Source of the DNA: Bacillus sp. T3
GTDB lineage: Bacteria; Bacillota; Bacilli; Bacillales; Cytobacillaceae
Direction: 5' to 3'
NCBI RefSeq assembly: GCF_033449965.1
Contig: NZ_CP137761.1
Coordinates: 2,728,001 to 2,792,000 of the forward strand
DNA: 64,000 nucleotides
Shown: positions 10,447 through 19,687 of the stretch, piece after piece
Layout: each line of letters begins with the position of its first letter
Position numbering within the stretch: position 1 is the stretch's first letter
Position numbers and translations under genes: made by a program
The notes under the pieces: generated by a model
What the model was told of the DNA's origin: nothing
Seen by the model: the letters and a program-made list of their open reading frames with translations, nothing else
The model's database searches: none

Positions 10447-10718
10447 ATAGTAACTTTATAAAATAGTACTTCCAAATCTATGAAATCTCTCCTCCTTTCA
10501 CATAAAGGAAGCACTAAAATATACTACTAAATTACCATTTCTCTTTATTAATTCGTTCTGATTAACGAAAATATCACACACTCTCTACAAAACTTTAAAT
10601 ATCTTTACAAAAGGAAATTTCGGATTTCTAAATTTTCACCACTATCATACTATTTATGAATCGATTTTTAATGAGAACTATTGCCTATAACCGGCCCCCT
10701 ACCTTTCACGCACATATT
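10447..10718. other. Intergenic AT-rich stretch upstream of the secreted nuclease gene
   Basis: This region should hold the promoter of the secreted nuclease gene. I see no clear operator or hairpin in it, and the small open frames here are not convincing. Confidence 0.4.
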
Positions 10719-11099
10719 AGCGCACAAAAGACGATTTCAACCAATTTACGATTGTTCAGCAAGTGTTGGGCCGATGGTTGGAGGATGAACTGGATCATAC
10801 CTCTCTGTCGTTGTCGAAAAGGAAGTGCATCGGTTAGTGATTCGAAAGGGATATCTTAAAAAAGTCGAGGAGTATTTGAGACTAAGTGCCAAGACGATAA
10901 AAAAGTACTTTCTCAACAAGTCGATAAAATGATGCGGATTCTTGCATCTGGGGTCAATGGGGTCCGATGTTATCGGTTGGGGGAACAGGTTAAGCACCCT
11001 ATCAGATCAATAGACGGTATTTATCTGTTAGTGAATTTCATCGAAAAAATAGAAGCAAAAATTCCACTTAATTTTGAAATCTCATCAAAAAAAGCTTAA
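10719..11099 (+). pseudogene. Decayed coding relic, family unknown
   Basis: Three overlapping frames on the plus strand read like one protein cut by small indels: DFNQFTIVQQVLGRWLEDEL; then LVIRKGYLKKVEEYLRLSAK; then QQVDKMMRILASGVNGVRCY, ending in EISSKKA and a stop at about 11097-11099. Composition (charged, helical, no low-complexity) is typical of coding DNA. I do not recognise the family. A start codon is not visible, so the 5' end may be lost. Confidence 0.4.
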
Positions 11100-11100
11100 A

Positions 11101-11236
11101 TAGAAGGAGAAATTCCCTCTATTGATTCGAAAAAAGAAAAAATAGTTGATTTTGCTTTGCATAAGGGGAAAATCTCCCTTTATTTACCCCGTAACGAGCC
11201 ATATTCTGCATTTAAGGGAAAAATCTCCCCTTATTT
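11101..11236. repeat. Three spaced copies of a short palindromic motif
   Basis: Related imperfect palindromes lie at 11101-11123 (AAGGAGAAATTCCCTCT), 11161-11184 (AAGGGGAAAATCTCCCTTT) and 11211-11236 (AAGGGAAAAATCTCCCCTT), spaced 50-60 bases apart. They look like copies of one small intergenic repeat or a multi-site operator. From 11237 to 11533 I see only AT-rich DNA leading to the next gene. Confidence 0.5.
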
Positions 11237-11533
11237 TGCTCTCGCTGGTTAATCCAAGGACCATTCAAGCTACTCAGGTTCCAGTCCATTAGAATACTCT
11301 CCTTAAGGAGGAACAACTGGATAAACTATACAACCTACAACATTTACTTTTTCTAATTCTCGTAATTGTTTTACCAGCATTCTTTGCTTGATATTAATGA
11401 ATCTACATAACCAAAGCAAGTTCACAATATATGGTAACGTGCAGTGCTATAATAAAAAAATACTGCCTTATGAAACAAAATAGAAAATTGGGGTTTAAGT
11501 ATACCAATGTAAGTGGAGTGGAGTTGATTTTGA

Positions 11534-12905
11534 ATGAAAGAAAGAGCTCACCCATTATTTCTCATCCGGGGTGTAATTTTCATAACAGCCTTTATTTTTT
11601 ACATACTTAATTTAATATTCCCAACAACACGGCTAATTGAAGTATGTTTAAATACGACAGCCATCCTTCTACTCGTAAGTGCACTAATTGGCGTATCACG
11701 GTTTTATTTCGTTCTATCCGTTAGCTTTTTAGTAAGCTCGCTTTTTCTTACCTATTATTATCATGGGTTATGGAGTCAAATAACTGAAGGTTTTTCGTTA
11801 ATGTTAAAACTGATTTTGTTCATCGGAATGATTCCACTTATTTCTGTGCCAGTTGATGACCAGATTGGAATGATTCAAAAATTGATCAGAGTCTTAAATC
11901 AAAAGGTTTCATCCTTTAAAGTATGTCATATCTCTTCTTTTCTATTAGCCAATTTCATTAATATGGCCGCTCTACCAATTTCAAAATCTATTTTTTACCA
12001 TAAAGGAACTGAACCTGCCGAAACGGTTAATGCCCAACTTTCGTTTCGGTCCTTTGGATTAGCGATGATGTGTTCACCAATTGGTGCAGCTATTGCCCTA
12101 GCTGTCGATATATCTGGCACGACTTGGCTATCCTTGCTTTCAATCAATCTCTGTCTTGTAGCGATTGGACTCTGGCTATCTTTTTTCTTTACCAAAAAAG
12201 ATCGACTTCGCAGTGAACAAAATAAATTAAGCCAACAAATACAGTTAGAAAAACAAGATTATTTGTCTTTACTGACGATATTTCTACCATTCTGCGTTTA
12301 TTTTTCATTCTTACTTGTCTCAGAACGATTTTTCTCGAGCTGGCATGATGGAAACCATTTTATTTAGCGTCCTGCCCTTCACTTTTTTCTGGAGTATTGG
12401 TATAAAAAAGTTGATCAATTGGTGGAATGCATGCCGTGTGCAAATCTTTAAGATCACTCCGAGTTTTTTTGGTCAATTTTCGGTCATTATCACGGCCGGT
12501 TTATTCCTCCATACCGTTGAAGCACTTGGATTAAGCCAATCATTAGTACGTTTTTTACCAGGTTTAGGAACGGATTATTCAGCCATCTTCTATATCCCTG
12601 CTATCATCGTCATTGTGCTGAGCCTATCCATGCTAGGTGTCCATCAATTTGTAGCAATGATATTTGTAGGTCAAATTTTAAAACCAGAGGCGATTGGAGT
12701 CTCTCCAGCAATCTATGCCAGTGCACTGCTCGTTGGATTTGCGACTGGAATGCTGGCTAGCTCCTTTAGTGGGGCATCCATTACAATGAGCAGTTTACTT
12801 CCTGGAACAACATCTTACCAAATCGCAAAAAGAAATTACCCTTTTTCATTTACGTTCATTGCCATTTCAATGTTATTTCTAATCCTCGTACACTACTTAA
12901 TGTAA
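11534..12905 (+). pseudogene. Multi-pass transporter-like membrane protein, frameshifted
   Basis: Two frames (11534-12367 and from about 12330 to 12905) form one protein of about 456 residues with 10-12 predicted membrane helices. One extra T in the TTTTT run at 12330-12334 breaks the frame: SERFFS should continue into RAGMMETILFSVLPF. Features such as AALPISKSIFYHKG, MCSPIGAAIALA and a mirrored SSFSGASITMSSLLPG hint at an inverted-repeat carrier like the ion-transporter (IT) superfamily. That is inference from topology. The substrate cannot be told. Confidence 0.6.
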
Positions 12906-12910
12906 ATGAC

Positions 12911-12956
12911 AATTGGGGACGATTCTTTAGCTTTAAGTAGCCAAGAATCGCCCCCA
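12911..12956. terminator. Convergent hairpin between transporter and RCC1 genes
   Basis: GGGGACGATTCTT pairs with AAGAATCGCCCCC in the gap between two converging genes. The flanking T-tracts are poor, so it is a candidate only. Confidence 0.5.
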
Positions 12957-12977
12957 TCCGTAATCTGAGACAATAGA

Positions 12978-13874
12978 TTAATTGTTGGGAATTTGAATGC
13001 CACGCCAGCCATTTACATCGCATTGGCCATATTCATTATCCCCTACAGCCACCACCGTGCCGTCCGATTTTAGGCCGAGAGTATGAGCGCAACCCGCAGC
13101 TATTGCCACAATATCGCGCCAACCGTTTACATCGCATTGGCCATGCTTATTCAAACCCGATGCTACCACCGTGCCGTCCGCCTTAAGCCCGATGGTATGA
13201 TAACTTCCCGCCGCTACCGCCACAATATCGAACCAGCCGTTTACTTCGCATTGACCATGTTTATTCTGACCCACAGACGCCACCGTCCCGTCCGATTTAA
13301 GACCGATGGTATGAAGGTAACCCGCACCTACCGCCACTATGTCGCGCCAGCCACTTACATTGCATTGGCCATACCGATTATTTCCCACAATCGTCACCGT
13401 GCCGTCCGATTTAAGTCCAACGGTATGCCAGTCACCCGCACCTACCGCCACCATATCACGCCAGCCGCTTACATTGCATTGGCCTTCAGTATTTCGACCC
13501 ACTGCCACCACCGCGCCATCTGATTTTAGCCCGATGGTACGACGCCAACCACCCGCAACCGCTACAATATCGCGCCAGTCGCTTACTTCGCATTGGTCCT
13601 GCTTATTCCAACCCACAGCCACAACCGTGCCGTCCGTTTTTAGACCGATGGTATGGGCATTACCCGTGTTCTTCGCCATATGCACATTACCTGTCGCTAC
13701 CGCCACCATGTCTCGCCAGCCGCTTACATCACATTGGCCATATTTATTATCACCAACAGCCGTCACTGTGCCATCGGATTTAAGACCAACAGAATAACGG
13801 TTTCCAGCCGCTATGTGGTGTTTAGGCCACCGTTTCACCTTTAAAGTCGCTAGTTCCTTTGAATCGTAATCCAA
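12978..13874 (-). CDS. RCC1-repeat (beta-propeller) protein
   Basis: 298 residues made almost entirely of seven copies of a 38-residue unit: HTIGLKSDGTVVAVGxN, then GQCxVxGWRDIVAVAAG. The first copy carries a longer insert near AKNTGNA. This is the RCC1/BLIP-II type propeller blade. In bacteria such proteins bind other proteins or carbohydrates; no enzyme role is known. There is no signal peptide, so it may be cytoplasmic. TTG 13874 follows GGGAGGT closely. The repeats are nearly identical at the DNA level (114-bp period), which suggests recent expansion or gene conversion. Confidence 0.85.
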   Translation of the reverse strand: MDYDSKELATLKVKRWPKHHIAAGNRYSVGLKSDGTVTAVGDNKYGQCDVSGWRDMVAVATGNVHMAKNTGNAHTIGLKTDGTVVAVGWNKQDQCEVSDWRDIVAVAGGWRRTIGLKSDGAVVAVGRNTEGQCNVSGWRDMVAVGAGDWHTVGLKSDGTVTIVGNNRYGQCNVSGWRDIVAVGAGYLHTIGLKSDGTVASVGQNKHGQCEVNGWFDIVAVAAGSYHTIGLKADGTVVASGLNKHGQCDVNGWRDIVAIAAGCAHTLGLKSDGTVVAVGDNEYGQCDVNGWRGIQIPNN

Positions 13875-14156
13875 GTTTTACCTCCCTCTATTAATGAAAG
13901 TTTTTCTATGAATTTCGCTGTAATACTACCATTTTCTCCAATGATATTGTTACGCCTCAATTTTATTTTTGATATGTTCTTTCCTTACTTTATCTCTTTT
14001 TGTTATTAATAAAAAGTTTAAATTGCAAGTGCTGACCATATGAGATATGATCAAAAAAGTGATTTTTAAAAATTAAGCCCCAGTTAGTAAAAATGCTTAA
14101 ACTCACCATTCTTTTGCTATAATAGGAAGGGTAAAAATAGATAGAGGTGACCTTTC

Positions 14157-14627
14157 TTGGCTATTCATGTTGTACTATATCAACCAGATATTCCGTCTAA
14201 TACTGCAAATATTGCACTAACTTGTGCCGCAACGGATACGTCCTTGCATTTTATCCGACCACTTGGCTTTTCAACAGATCCAGAAATGTTAAAACAAGCT
14301 GGTATCGATTTTTGGGACGCAGTAAATATAACGTATTATGACTCCTTGGATGACTTTTTTCAAAAAATCAAGGTGAGTTTTACTATATTGAGACCTTTGG
14401 TGAAACAACCCATTCGTCCTTTGATTTCAGTGATGTAACAAAGGAACATTATTTTATGTTTGGTAAAGAAACAACCAGGTTTGCCAAAGGATCTACTTTA
14501 CCAAAATAAAGATCATTTTTTGAGAATACCCATGAATGATCATGTTCGCTCCCTGAATCTATCGAATACAGCTGCAATTTTGGTGTATGAAGCTTTGCGT
14601 CAGCAAGGATTCCCCAATCTAAAATAA
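14157..14627 (+). pseudogene. trmL: tRNA (cytidine(34)-2'-O)-methyltransferase TrmL, two compensating indels
   Basis: A SPOUT-class RNA methylase of about 157 codons. The N-terminus reads IHVVLYQPDIPSNTANIALT and HFIRPLGFS; the C-terminus reads IPMNDHVRSLNLSNTAAIL and YEALRQQGFPNLK, all hallmarks of TrmL, which 2'-O-methylates the wobble base of tRNA-Leu. A missing A in the A-run near 14361-14366 shifts the frame, and an extra base near 14478, inside the MFGKETTGLPKD motif, restores it. Two nearby indels that cancel fit sequencing error. TTG 14157 follows AGAGGTGA, and a TATAAT lies at 14118-14123. Confidence 0.85.
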
Positions 14628-14655
14628 AAAATCTTCCACATCGGAAGATTTTTTA
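14627..14655 (+). terminator. Terminator after trmL
   Basis: AAATCTTCC pairs with GGAAGATTT, followed by TTTTATTTT, overlapping the end of the gene. Confidence 0.85.
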
Positions 14656-14847
14656 TTTTAGCTATTCGCTAAGGTAAAGTCCTAAGTTCCTATTCTGTAT
14701 TTATTCTCTACGATGATAAGTATTCTCCCCGACAGAAATCAGCTTCTTACATTTGACGAACGACTGTAAAGTTACCTATACTTGTCAGGTAACTGATTAG
14801 TTTCTTATATTTGAAGTCTTAATATTTCTTTTAAGGAGTAGATATTT

Positions 14848-15246
14848 ATGGAAAAGGTTACACCATTCTTAATGTTTCAAGATGGTAAGGCAGAAGAAGC
14901 AATGAATCATTACATATCAATTATTGACGATTCAGAAATTACCAGTATTGTTCGTTATGGAGCGAATGAGTCTGGGGATGAAGGAACCGTAATGCAGGCT
15001 ACTTTTTCCTTAAAAGGGCAAGAATTTATGTGCATTGACAGTAATATAAAACATCAGTTTTCCTTTACACCCTCATTTTCTCTTTATGTGACTTGTGAAA
15101 CTGAAGAGGAGCTTGACACTCTTTATGAGAAACTCCTCATAGATGGTCAAGCACTTATGCCGTTAGGTGACTATGGTTTTAGTAAGAAGTTTGGCTGGTT
15201 AAATGATAAGTTTGGTGTTTCGTGGCAACTAAATCTTCCAAAATAA
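14848..15246 (+). CDS. PhnB-like VOC-superfamily protein
   Basis: 132 residues starting KVTPFLMFQDGKAEEAMNHY and ending KFGVSWQLNLPK. This is the layout of PhnB-like or 3-demethylubiquinone-methyltransferase-like members of the VOC (glyoxalase/bleomycin resistance) fold. They are dimeric beta-alpha-beta proteins whose substrates are mostly unknown. Metal ligands typical of active glyoxalases are not obvious. AAGGAG lies ahead of ATG 14848. It is monocistronic. Confidence 0.85.
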   Translation: MEKVTPFLMFQDGKAEEAMNHYISIIDDSEITSIVRYGANESGDEGTVMQATFSLKGQEFMCIDSNIKHQFSFTPSFSLYVTCETEEELDTLYEKLLIDGQALMPLGDYGFSKKFGWLNDKFGVSWQLNLPK

Positions 15247-15648
15247 ATATAAGCAAGGGGATGGTTCTATTGTTTAGCTGATATTTACCATTTAGGTAAA
15301 ATAGGAAAACAGAAGAACTGTCCCCTGTTTTCTGTCATGAATGAAAAATGCTATTACTCCGCGAAATAATCAAAATCCATATTTATTGTATACAACACCA
15401 AACACCAATATTGTATTCCAACATGTATATTGCAAGGTATTTCCCATTTAAACTCCGAATTCATAAATAGTGTGAAATTAAGTATAGTATGATTAGTATT
15501 TTTCAAAGAAATCCACGTCTATTGTTAACAATCCAATGGGTCGCCTTAATGCCAAAACAAATTTTCAGAAAATTACAAATAAAAATGTATCCGCTTTCAT
15601 AAAAATCTTATATAATAAATTTATCTACTTTTTTAGGGAGGTAATTTA
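15247..15648. other. Intergenic region with one hairpin
   Basis: A hairpin at about 15303-15339 (GAAAACAG / CTGTTTTC around an AACTGTCCC loop) resembles a common Bacillus intergenic repeat and may end the PhnB-like transcript. I see nothing else up to the next gene. Confidence 0.45.
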
Positions 15649-15879
15649 TTGATTATTCCGAGAGAGGACATTCATTTTCTAGTAGAACAAATAAGAGAAA
15701 AAGATACCCATCTGGTATACCAGCTTATTAGTTACATTATTCAAAAAGGCAATTTTGAAGACATCGGGTTGGATATGGATTTTTCTCCATTACCAGAAAA
15801 AGAAAAATCACTGCTAAATTGCGCAAAAATGAACACTGAAATCGACGAGCTTGTCGTATGGTATGAACAGAATATATAG
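15649..15879 (+). CDS. Small acidic protein (hypothetical)
   Basis: 76 residues, rich in Glu and Asp, starting IPREDIHFLVEQIREKD. TTG 15649 follows GGGAGG at a good distance. A helical N-terminus followed by a charged tail resembles small antitoxin-like or regulatory proteins of Bacillaceae, but no toxin gene is next to it. I do not recognise the family. Confidence 0.6.
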   Translation: MIIPREDIHFLVEQIREKDTHLVYQLISYIIQKGNFEDIGLDMDFSPLPEKEKSLLNCAKMNTEIDELVVWYEQNI

Positions 15880-15896
15880 ATGAATATTGAATATAG

Positions 15897-15934
15897 TGGG
15901 AACAATGATTACTTCCGTTCCCATTGTTCCCATT
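15897..15934 (+). terminator. Terminator after the small acidic protein
   Basis: TGGGAACAATG pairs with CATTGTTCCCA and is followed by TTTTACC. Confidence 0.75.
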
Positions 15935-16088
15935 TTACCTTATAATACATAGAACACTGTATGGGTTTTTTTACTTTATTTCTTCCCATAAGAGTCTTAA
16001 TTTAGATAAAATAACATTGCTTACTTCATTATTAGCGCTATCCACATTCCAATTCCAGGTTGATCCTTACCACTTTTGAAATGAATAC

Positions 16089-16961
16089 TTATTTAAACTT
16101 CATTTTATATGAAGCCACGAAGGATTCTTCAGGTTCAAGTTTATTGATCCCAAATTTCTCCTTCAAACTTCCAGATGTATTATATTTGTCTGCAATACCG
16201 TACCATGGCTCAATACAAACAAACGGAGCCATCTTGCCATCTATGTATTTCGACCAAATCCCAACAAAAGGGAATTCTTCAAACATTACCTCTACACCAT
16301 GCTCTGACTTTTTAGATACCAGTGTAATTTGATCTATATTACTATAAACAAGAGCATCATGCGCAAATAGCGAATCTGTTAGTGGAATCTTTGTAATTTC
16401 ATTCGCAGATCCTTTCTCGTAAATTAGCCCTTCCTTTAATTCATATTCCATTACATCAATATTCGCAGCAGGCACAAGGAGTAAACTATAGTCCTCAATG
16501 GTCTCATTTTCTAAAAGCGGAATCCTAAATGCAGGATGAGCACCAATCGAAAAATACATCTCTTCCTCGTTGGCATTAATTATTTTCCAATTTACGGTGA
16601 GTGAATCGTGATTAAGACTGTAACAAATAATCGCTTCAAAATCATACGGATAAACATCAAGGAAACGTCCTAAAGAATTAAAGCGAAATGAAACGTCTGT
16701 TGTGTTTAGTTCATCTACCTCAAATTCAACATCACGTAAAAAGCCATGTTGAGACAACTTGTAGGTCTTTCCCTCGAGCTGATAAAGATTATCCTTTAAT
16801 TGCCCGACAATTGGAAATAAAACTGGAGAAACACGTCCCCAATAGGCTGGATTCCCATTCCACATATAGCTCAGCTTATTTTTCTTGTTCTTCACATTAC
16901 GTACTTCTGCTCCATTTTTACTGATTTCCACCTTCAACCAATCATTTTCAATTACAATCAT
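16089..16961 (-). CDS. Aldose-1-epimerase family protein (LacX-like)
   Basis: About 290 residues from ATG 16961 (MIVIENDWLKVEISKNGAEV), preceded by GAGGGATAGGAAG. The upstream ATG at 16991 has a weaker site. Galactose-mutarotase fold features: WGRVSPVLFPIVGQLKDN, SQHGFLRDVEF and YFSIGAHPAFRIPL, where the histidines are those used in ring opening in the family, and a conserved Glu in CIEPWYGIADK. LacX-like members convert anomers of sugars or sugar phosphates; the actual sugar is unknown. It is a lone gene with no sugar operon beside it. Confidence 0.85.
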   Translation of the reverse strand: MIVIENDWLKVEISKNGAEVRNVKNKKNKLSYMWNGNPAYWGRVSPVLFPIVGQLKDNLYQLEGKTYKLSQHGFLRDVEFEVDELNTTDVSFRFNSLGRFLDVYPYDFEAIICYSLNHDSLTVNWKIINANEEEMYFSIGAHPAFRIPLLENETIEDYSLLLVPAANIDVMEYELKEGLIYEKGSANEITKIPLTDSLFAHDALVYSNIDQITLVSKKSEHGVEVMFEEFPFVGIWSKYIDGKMAPFVCIEPWYGIADKYNTSGSLKEKFGINKLEPEESFVASYKMKFK

Positions 16962-16991
16962 CTTCCTATCCCTCATCTCAATTGAATGCAT

Positions 16992-17353
16992 TGTTTACTC
17001 TTTTTATGTTTAATCGTGCCAACGCCCTCTTCACGGTGGTAAAAGCAACTATAGAAAATTTTCACCCCACTTGCCTTTTACCACCCACTCTATTATAAGC
17101 TTTTCTAGGGTAATAATTGCTTGCATTAATTTCTTTTTTGTTCGGCATGATATCTATCTTTTTCAAATTCTACATTAGATGAATTCAGTCTTCTTCATCA
17201 GTCAAATTACGCAACCCAAACGATTAATAATGTTATTAAAAACTAAAAGGAAAAATCGTTATAAATGTCGAATCATTTTTAAAGAGAAAATTTCTTTACT
17301 TACCACACTCCCCCACTCTTACTTCAAACTATCCTCGAAAGGAAGATCCCTAA
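16992..17353. other. Intergenic region before the Rpn gene
   Basis: An open frame begins at 17179, but its first 58 codons look non-coding and the ribosome binding site favours ATG 17354. No regulatory element stands out. Confidence 0.35.
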
Positions 17354-18322
17354 TGGAAAAGGAATACCTTGATTTAAAATTGGACTTTATGTTCAAACAA
17401 TTATTTGGTCAGAAAAATCGGAAGCATATTACCATTGCATTTTTAAATGATTTGTTAGGCCGAAAAGGCGATAATCGGTTTACTGATCTACATTTTGAGA
17501 ATACGGAAAATGTAAAGGACCGTCCAGATGGAAAAACAGTCATTTTTGATGTAACAGTTTTTACCTCATTTGGAGAGCGTATAAACATTGAAATTCAACT
17601 AATCAATCAACAAAACATGCCTGAAAGAACTCTTTATTACTGGTCGCGGATGTTTTCCTCAAGTTTAAACTCCAGGAGATTCTTATTCAGAACTTCCCAC
17701 TACTATTATTATCCCTATCTTAAACTATCCCTTATTTTCAAGCGAAACAGAGCGATTCCATACTGTATTTCATATTCGAGAAGACCAAGAGGGTTATTTG
17801 TGGTCGGACAGGCTCGAAATTCATTTAATAGATTTAAGTAAATTCATGTTACAATGGAAAAAATACCGCAGGAAGCTTAAGGAGCAAAACCATCAAGAAC
17901 TGCCTTGGCTGATGATGCTTTCAGCTGCCGATGTCCAAAGGAAAAAACTGGATGATGAAATGTTGGCTGAACTGGAGGAATGGTCAATGAATATTGAAGA
18001 AATTAGAGAAGCCTTAATCGAATGGGAAAATTTAAGCATTAAGAAGAAAAACCGCACTGAGTATGAATCACGCTTAAAAGAACTTCGTGACCTTCTGAAT
18101 AATTATCAAGGCTACCACAGAATGGGAAAAGAAGAAGGTATTGAACTGGGTAAGCAAGAAGGTATCGAACTTGGAAAACAAGAAGGAATTGAACTTGGAA
18201 AACAAGAAGGAATTGAGCTTGGACTCCAAAATGTAGCAAAAACCATGCTAAAAAAAGGAAAATCAATTTCTGAAATAGTTGAATTGACCGGATTAACTGA
18301 AAAAGATATTAAAAGACTTTAA
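17354..18322 (+). pseudogene. Rpn-family nuclease (PD-(D/E)XK transposase-like), frameshifted
   Basis: About 322 codons from ATG 17354 behind AAAGGAAG. The start EYLDLKLDFMFKQLFG and the catalytic core FDVTVFTSFGERINIEIQL (Asp, then Glu-x-Gln) identify the Rpn/YhgA-like family of recombination-promoting nucleases. One extra base near 17669-17672 breaks the frame: SSSLK should continue as PGDSYSELPTTIIIPILNYP. The C-terminal half (from about 17798) is open and ends with an eight-residue repeat EGIELGKQ, then a short helical domain SISEIVELTGLTEKDIKRL. In this family a C-terminal fragment made from an internal start can act as an antidote to the full-length nuclease (established for some Rpn proteins); whether that holds here is unknown. 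Confidence 0.85.
18134..18229 (+). repeat. Four tandem 24-bp coding repeats
   Basis: Four units of GAAGGTATTGAACTGGGTAA-like DNA encode EGIELGKQ four times near the Rpn C-terminus, the last copy diverged. Such octapeptide repeats are common in this family and vary in number. Confidence 0.8.
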
Positions 18323-18395
18323 CAACTCTTTTTTCAAACGCCTGCCTTAACCCAAAAAGCCTTTCCGTTATCCATGAAAAAACAGTTAATAAATG

Positions 18396-18430
18396 GGGTT
18401 ACAATCAGGATAACTCCAAATTGTAACCCT
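18396..18430. terminator. Convergent hairpin after rpn
   Basis: GGGTTACAAT pairs with ATTGTAACCC between two converging genes. Confidence 0.6.
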
Positions 18431-18445
18431 ATAACTCTATTCAGC

Positions 18446-18892
18446 TTAAAGCAACTGCCTCAACTCTTTTGTCATTTGCTCAACTAATTCGGGTCTGCCA
18501 TGAAACTGAGCTGGCGTATTTTGAAATAGTTCAATTTGCCAAATACAATCCTTTTTCACTGCAACTAGCGTCTGGTGAGCATTTACATTAGGTTCAATAT
18601 CTGTTTTTCCTGGTGGAATCATCCCTGCAATCGCGTGTAATAAAGCCGCTTCAGTACCTAACGCTCGTATAGATTTAACTTTCGTTACAAAAGGAGCGGT
18701 AGGATGGTTATCAAATATAGGTTTAACATGGGACAAAATCTCCGCTTTTCCAACTAGCTTACTTCCATCAAAACCAATTTGTACGCCCTGTTCAGAATAT
18801 AGATTCGCCATACCCTCGGCATCACGCTTATTCCATGCCTCAATTAATTTATGATATAGTTCTTGGATTTCATTATGGATTGAAACGGTCAA
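18446..18892 (-). CDS. SgcJ/EcaC-type NTF2-like protein
   Basis: 149 residues from TTG 18892, placed by AGAGGGG eight bases upstream; the longer open frame (to 18991) has no site. NTF2-like cone fold signature: LYHKLIEAWNKRDAEGMANL, LVGKAEIL, and the closing IWQIELFQNTPAQFHGRPEL. SgcJ/EcaC relatives are mostly uncharacterised small-molecule binding or isomerase-like proteins. It lies in tandem with another NTF2-like gene upstream on the same strand, so the two may be functionally related. Confidence 0.8.
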   Translation of the reverse strand: MTVSIHNEIQELYHKLIEAWNKRDAEGMANLYSEQGVQIGFDGSKLVGKAEILSHVKPIFDNHPTAPFVTKVKSIRALGTEAALLHAIAGMIPPGKTDIEPNVNAHQTLVAVKKDCIWQIELFQNTPAQFHGRPELVEQMTKELRQLL

Positions 18893-19041
18893 ATCTAAAT
18901 CCCCTCTCTGCAAAAAAATGGTGAATCGATAATTGGGATCATCTCTATCTCCGGTAGATTCTGAAAAGTACCCTGTACTCTCATTTCCCACAACAATTGT
19001 TATATTTTTATTACTACCACATGGTCAAAGTTCATTTAAGC

Positions 19042-19431
19042 CTATTTATTGATTAATTCTGTCCCATATGAGTTATCAATTGCACAAAGCCATTCGCCTT
19101 TTTGATTTTTCTTAAAGACATATGTTGCCCTTCTATCCATTGAATATTCCGAATCCTCTTTATCAGCAGCAAGGAGCGTTTGGGATAACACTAAAGCAGT
19201 ATCTCCTGTTTCTAAAATAATCATTTCCCCTTGTGTAGGTACAACACTATTATTAAAGTATTTTGCAATCGCGATAAATGCTTTTTTGATTTCGTCTTTG
19301 CCTCGTGCAATCATTCCAGGTTTAACAACTAAAATGGCATCATCAGTATAATAATTCATCAATGTCTCAAAATCTTCTTGTTTTATTGCAAGGTCACATT
19401 TTTTAATTAGCTCCATTAATTCATGTTCCAT
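19042..19431 (-). CDS. DUF4440 / NTF2-like protein
   Basis: 129 residues from ATG 19431 (MEHELMELIKKCDLAIKQED), chosen because AGGAGGTGG lies just upstream; an ATG at 19461 is inside that leader. KQEDFETLMNYYTDDAILVV and RRATYVFKKNQKGEWLCAID match the DUF4440/SnoaL-like fold. Function unknown. It sits 150 bases upstream of the second NTF2-like gene on the same strand. Confidence 0.82.
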   Translation of the reverse strand: MEHELMELIKKCDLAIKQEDFETLMNYYTDDAILVVKPGMIARGKDEIKKAFIAIAKYFNNSVVPTQGEMIILETGDTALVLSQTLLAADKEDSEYSMDRRATYVFKKNQKGEWLCAIDNSYGTELINK

Positions 19432-19494
19432 TAAATATCCACCTCCTGAAATCTTCCACATGTAGAACTCCTTTTAAAATACAGCAAAATGATG

Positions 19495-19525
19495 AAAAAA
19501 AATAGAGAAGAAACACCTCTTCTCC
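19495..19525 (-). terminator. Terminator downstream of fbp
   Basis: On the minus strand GAGAAGA-GGTGTT-TCTTCTC is followed by TATTTTTTTT. Confidence 0.8.
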
Positions 19526-19563
19526 ATTTTTATAGGCTTTTTAAATTCCCTTAATTAATCTTC

Positions 19564-19680
19564 TCAATCATATCCTTTTTCTTTTTTCTCTCTTGTGAAA
19601 ATATGCTCCAAATACTGGGTGAATTCCGATTCTCCAGAATAGGACAAACACAGATATTCCTTCGCTCGTGTCTTCCCCTA
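19564..19680 (-). pseudogene. C-terminal relic of a superfamily I (UvrD/Rep-type) helicase
   Basis: A 38-codon frame reads KTRAKEYLCLSYSGESEFTQ, then a basic tail KKEKGYD and a stop. The TRAKxxLxLSYSG pattern is the motif VI region of UvrD-like helicases. An in-frame TAG stands directly upstream, so only the last part of the gene remains, between fbp and its terminator. Confidence 0.4.
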
Positions 19681-19687
19681 ATTGGGA

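Noticed and set aside
13083..13844. Plus-strand open frames inside the RCC1 gene
   Set aside because: They are antisense shadows of the repeated blades, rich in Thr, His and Arg, without ribosome sites.
15649..15879. Toxin-antitoxin module
   Set aside because: The small acidic protein has no adjacent toxin-like gene.
18134..18229. Tandem 24-bp repeats as a CRISPR array
   Set aside because: The units are in frame, have no spacers and encode EGIELGKQ in a nuclease gene.
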